This document shows, in pieces, positions 29,895 through 32,093 of a DNA stretch of 32,093 nucleotides. The position numbers were made by a program, and so were the translations under genes. Source of the stretch: Methanomassiliicoccaceae archaeon UBA472 (GTDB lineage Archaea; Thermoplasmatota; Thermoplasmata; Methanomassiliicoccales; UBA472); contig DAML01000027.1 in NCBI GenBank assembly GCA_002497075.1, positions 6,360 to 38,452 on the forward strand. The letters are read 5' to 3'. The notes under the pieces are model-generated. The model did no database searches, was not told where the DNA came from, and worked only from the letters and a program-made list of their open reading frames with translations. Position 1 is the first letter of the stretch. Each line of letters starts with the position of its first letter.

Positions 29895-31280
29895 TCAATC
29901 CTTCTTGCGGTACTTCGGGTGGTACTTCTCGATGTACTTGCGGTCTATCCTGGTCAGCTGCCTCTCGTCCAGTGAGGCCAGGATCTCCCACATCATGTCG
30001 AGGGTGCCCTCGATGGTGCGGTCCTCGTCGCGGCCCTGTTGCACGATGCGCTTCTCGAAGTCGTCGGCGAACTCCAGGAACTTGCGGTCCCTCTCGGACA
30101 GCGCTTCCTTGCCGACGATCGCCACGAGTCCGCGCAGATCGCGGCCCTCGGCGTAAGCGGCGTAGCACTGGTCGGAGACGGCCTTGTGGTCTTCCCTGGT
30201 GCGTCCGGGACCGATACCCTCGTTCATCAGACGGGACAGGGAGGAACCGACGTCAATGGGCGGGTAGATGCCTGCCCTGAGCAGTTCCCTCTTGGCCACT
30301 ATCTGACCTTCGGTGATGTAACCGGTAAGGTCGGGGATGGGGTGGGTGATATCCTCACCGGGCATGGACAGGATGGGGATCTGGGTGATGCTTCCCTTCT
30401 TGCCCTTGATCCTCCCGGCGCGCTCGTAGATACCTGCGAGGTCGGTGTACATGTAGCCGGGGTAACCGCGGCGACCAGGAACTTCCTCACGGGCGGCGCC
30501 TATTTGGCGTAGGGCCTCGCAGTAGTTCGTCAGGTCGGTCAGGATGACCAGCACGTGCATGTCCAAAGTGAACGCAAGGTACTCGGCGGTCGTCAGGGCC
30601 AGCTTCGGGGTGATGATCCTCTCGATGGCCGGATCATCCGCCAAGTTCAGGAAGACGACGGCCCTCTTCAGGGCACCGGTCCTCTCGAAGTCCTTCATGA
30701 AGTACTGGGCTTCCTCGTTCGTGATGCCCATGGCGGCGAACACCACGGCGAAGTCCTCGGAACCCCCGAGCACTTTAGCCTGGCGAGCGATCTGCAGGGC
30801 GATCTCGTTGTGCGGGAGACCGGAGGCGGAGAAGATCGGAAGCTTCTGACCGCGGACCAGGGTGTTCATCCCGTCGATGGTTGAAATTCCCGTTTGAATG
30901 AACTCGGACGGGTTGTCCCTCGCCCACGGATTGATGGCGGCCCCGATGATCTCCAAGCGGTCCTCGGGAACGATAGCGGGGCCACCGTCCAAGGGCTTGC
31001 CGGATCCGGATAGTATCCTACCGAGCATGTCCTTGTTCACTGGCATCTTCATCGTCTCGCCCAGGAAGCGGGCTCCGGCGGTGCGTGGGATGCCGGAGGT
31101 TCCTTCGAACATCTGGATGACCACGATCTCGTCGGAGGAATCGAGCACTTGACCCATCCTCTCGGTGCCGTTCGGTAGCGTAACGACGGCCAATTCGTTG
31201 TATCCCACGGGCTCGGTCTTCTCCACGAAGACAAGCGGCCCGGCGATCTGGGTGATGGAACGGTATTCCTTGGATGTCAT
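29895..31280 (-). CDS. atpB: A-type ATP synthase subunit B
   Basis: Non-catalytic nucleotide-binding subunit of the A3B3 head. 461 residues, normal length. Seen: an N-terminal beta-barrel (ITQIAGPLVFVEK, GQVLDSSDEIVVIQMFEGTSG), IQTGISTIDGMNTLVRGQKLPIFS with no Walker A GKT (as expected for B), VILTDLTNYCEALRQIGAAR, and PGRRGYPGYMYTDLA. The ATG immediately follows the atpA stop codon (TAAATG), indicating tight coupling. Confidence 0.97.
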   Translation of the reverse strand: MTSKEYRSITQIAGPLVFVEKTEPVGYNELAVVTLPNGTERMGQVLDSSDEIVVIQMFEGTSGIPRTAGARFLGETMKMPVNKDMLGRILSGSGKPLDGGPAIVPEDRLEIIGAAINPWARDNPSEFIQTGISTIDGMNTLVRGQKLPIFSASGLPHNEIALQIARQAKVLGGSEDFAVVFAAMGITNEEAQYFMKDFERTGALKRAVVFLNLADDPAIERIITPKLALTTAEYLAFTLDMHVLVILTDLTNYCEALRQIGAAREEVPGRRGYPGYMYTDLAGIYERAGRIKGKKGSITQIPILSMPGEDITHPIPDLTGYITEGQIVAKRELLRAGIYPPIDVGSSLSRLMNEGIGPGRTREDHKAVSDQCYAAYAEGRDLRGLVAIVGKEALSERDRKFLEFADDFEKRIVQQGRDEDRTIEGTLDMMWEILASLDERQLTRIDRKYIEKYHPKYRKKD

Positions 31281-32093
31281 TTACTTACCTCCCAGTGCTT
31301 CGAACTCCTTCTCCATGGTCTCAGCGATGGCCTTCAGCTCATCCTCGATGTTGTCCTCGAACTTGGACTTGGCCAGGCGGTTGCGCAGGGCCATGTTGGC
31401 GATGGCTTCCACGGAAACCTCGTTCTCCACGGCCTTGGAGGCGTAGGTGGAGAACCGGTTGATCAGCTTCAGGTAGGCGTACTGCCTGGCCATCGGGGAG
31501 TAGGTGTCTATCTTGTGATAGGCGTTCTGCTGCAGGAATATCTCACGGATCATCCTGGTGATCTCCAGGGTCAGCTTCTGCTCGTCCGGCAGTGCGTCGG
31601 AACCGACCAGCTGCACGATCTCCTGAAGCTCGGCCTCTTTCTGCAGAAGTCCGATCGCCCAGTTGCGCAGCTCGGGGAAGTCCTCGGCCACGTTCTTCCT
31701 GTACCAGCCGTCCAGCTGGCCGGAGTATAAAGAGTAGGACGTGAGCCAGTTGATGGCCGGGAAGTGCCTCCTCTCCCTCAACTTGGTGTCGAGGGCCCAG
31801 AAGACACGGACGATGCGCAGGGTGTTCTGCGTGACCGGCTCGGACAGGTCACCGCCGGGAGGCGAAACGGCGCCCACCACGGAGATGGACCCGGTGTTTC
31901 CCGACAGAGCGACAACGCTGCCAGCCCTCTCGTAGAACTCGGACAGCCTGGCGGACAGGTACGCGGGGTAACCTTCCTCGCCGGGCATCTCTTCCAGACG
32001 GGACGATATTTCCCTCATGGCCTCAGCCCACCTAGAGGTCGAGTCGGCCATCAGAGAGACGTTCAGTCCCATGTCACGGAAGTACTCGGCGAT
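31281..32093 (-). CDS. atpA: A-type ATP synthase subunit A, 3' part only
   Basis: Catalytic subunit of the A1Ao ATP synthase; the gene runs off the right edge, so only the C-terminal 270 residues are here. Seen: MADSTSRWAEAMREISSRL, PGEEGYPAYLSARLSEFYER, GSISVVGAVSPPGGD, and the C-terminal helical domain with WALDTKLRERRHFPAINW. The Walker A region would lie upstream, outside the window. Order A-B-D-small peptide is the distal half of a standard archaeal ATPase operon. Confidence 0.96.
   Translation of the reverse strand: MAEYFRDMGLNVSLMADSTSRWAEAMREISSRLEEMPGEEGYPAYLSARLSEFYERAGSVVALSGNTGSISVVGAVSPPGGDLSEPVTQNTLRIVRVFWALDTKLRERRHFPAINWLTSYSLYSGQLDGWYRKNVAEDFPELRNWAIGLLQKEAELQEIVQLVGSDALPDEQKLTLEITRMIREIFLQQNAYHKIDTYSPMARQYAYLKLINRFSTYASKAVENEVSVEAIANMALRNRLAKSKFEDNIEDELKAIAETMEKEFEALGGK

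Noticed and set aside
1..32093. CRISPR arrays, insertion sequences, tRNA or rRNA genes
   Set aside because: No spaced direct repeats, transposase frames, terminal inverted repeats or tRNA/rRNA-like sequence were seen; composition is even throughout.

Overview
The window is about 32 kb of dense, GC-rich archaeal chromosome. Archaeal markers include a TFB, Gar1, the small subunit of DNA polymerase D, a split (two-gene) GMP synthetase, phosphopantoate--beta-alanine ligase, an A-type ATP synthase operon, a two-repeat tRNA splicing endonuclease, and a UPF0201 protein. PolD together with a VAT/Cdc48 ATPase in a Phr/HSR1-style heat-shock cluster points to Euryarchaeota in the broad sense. The overall flavour suggests Thermoplasmata, possibly near Methanomassiliicoccales, but no gene here proves methanogenesis, so that placement is inference. 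Many genes look leaderless, with an AT-rich TATA box about 25 bp before the start codon, and I used this to choose several starts.

Layout: 1-1066 holds the 3' part of a riboflavin/deazaflavin-pathway reductase and a Mut7-C RNase-like protein. 1059-3002 (minus) holds an unknown protein and a TudS/DUF1722 protein. 3037-6438 holds a DUF131 membrane protein, a small unknown protein, GuaAA, a HAD hydrolase, GuaAB and PurE. 6491-6787 is a small membrane protein preceded by a leader that may be structured RNA. 6995-9920 (minus) is a translationally coupled operon of phosphopantoate--beta-alanine ligase, S-adenosylhomocysteine hydrolase and a PfkB kinase. 10142-12310 is gar1-tfb and a zinc-ribbon/TPR membrane protein. 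12307-13350 (minus) is endA.

13460-17646 is the most coherent system: an ArsR/Phr/HSR1-like regulator, a small coiled-coil protein, an Hsp20, a Cdc48/VAT AAA+ unfoldase and a second Hsp20. The regulator promoter carries overlapping inverted repeats, and an ACTAACA motif follows the TATA box at both predicted promoters. 17713-19267 is a COG1395 HTH regulator overlapping a divergent TraB-like protein. 19273-23013 (minus) encodes a giant pilin-anchored surface protein with FG-GAP repeats. 23104-28534 holds cobalamin adenosyltransferase, a CYTH protein, a small unknown protein, a CPBP protease with a zinc ribbon at each end, a TIM-barrel isomerase, UPF0201 and PolD DP1. 28601-29151 is a beta-carbonic anhydrase with a doubtful 5' end. 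29133-32093 (minus) is the distal part of the A-ATPase operon (A partial, B, D), ending in a previously uncounted 42-residue membrane peptide.

No rRNA, tRNA, CRISPR array, insertion sequence or phage gene was seen. The longest gene-free stretch is about 220 bp (9921-10141).
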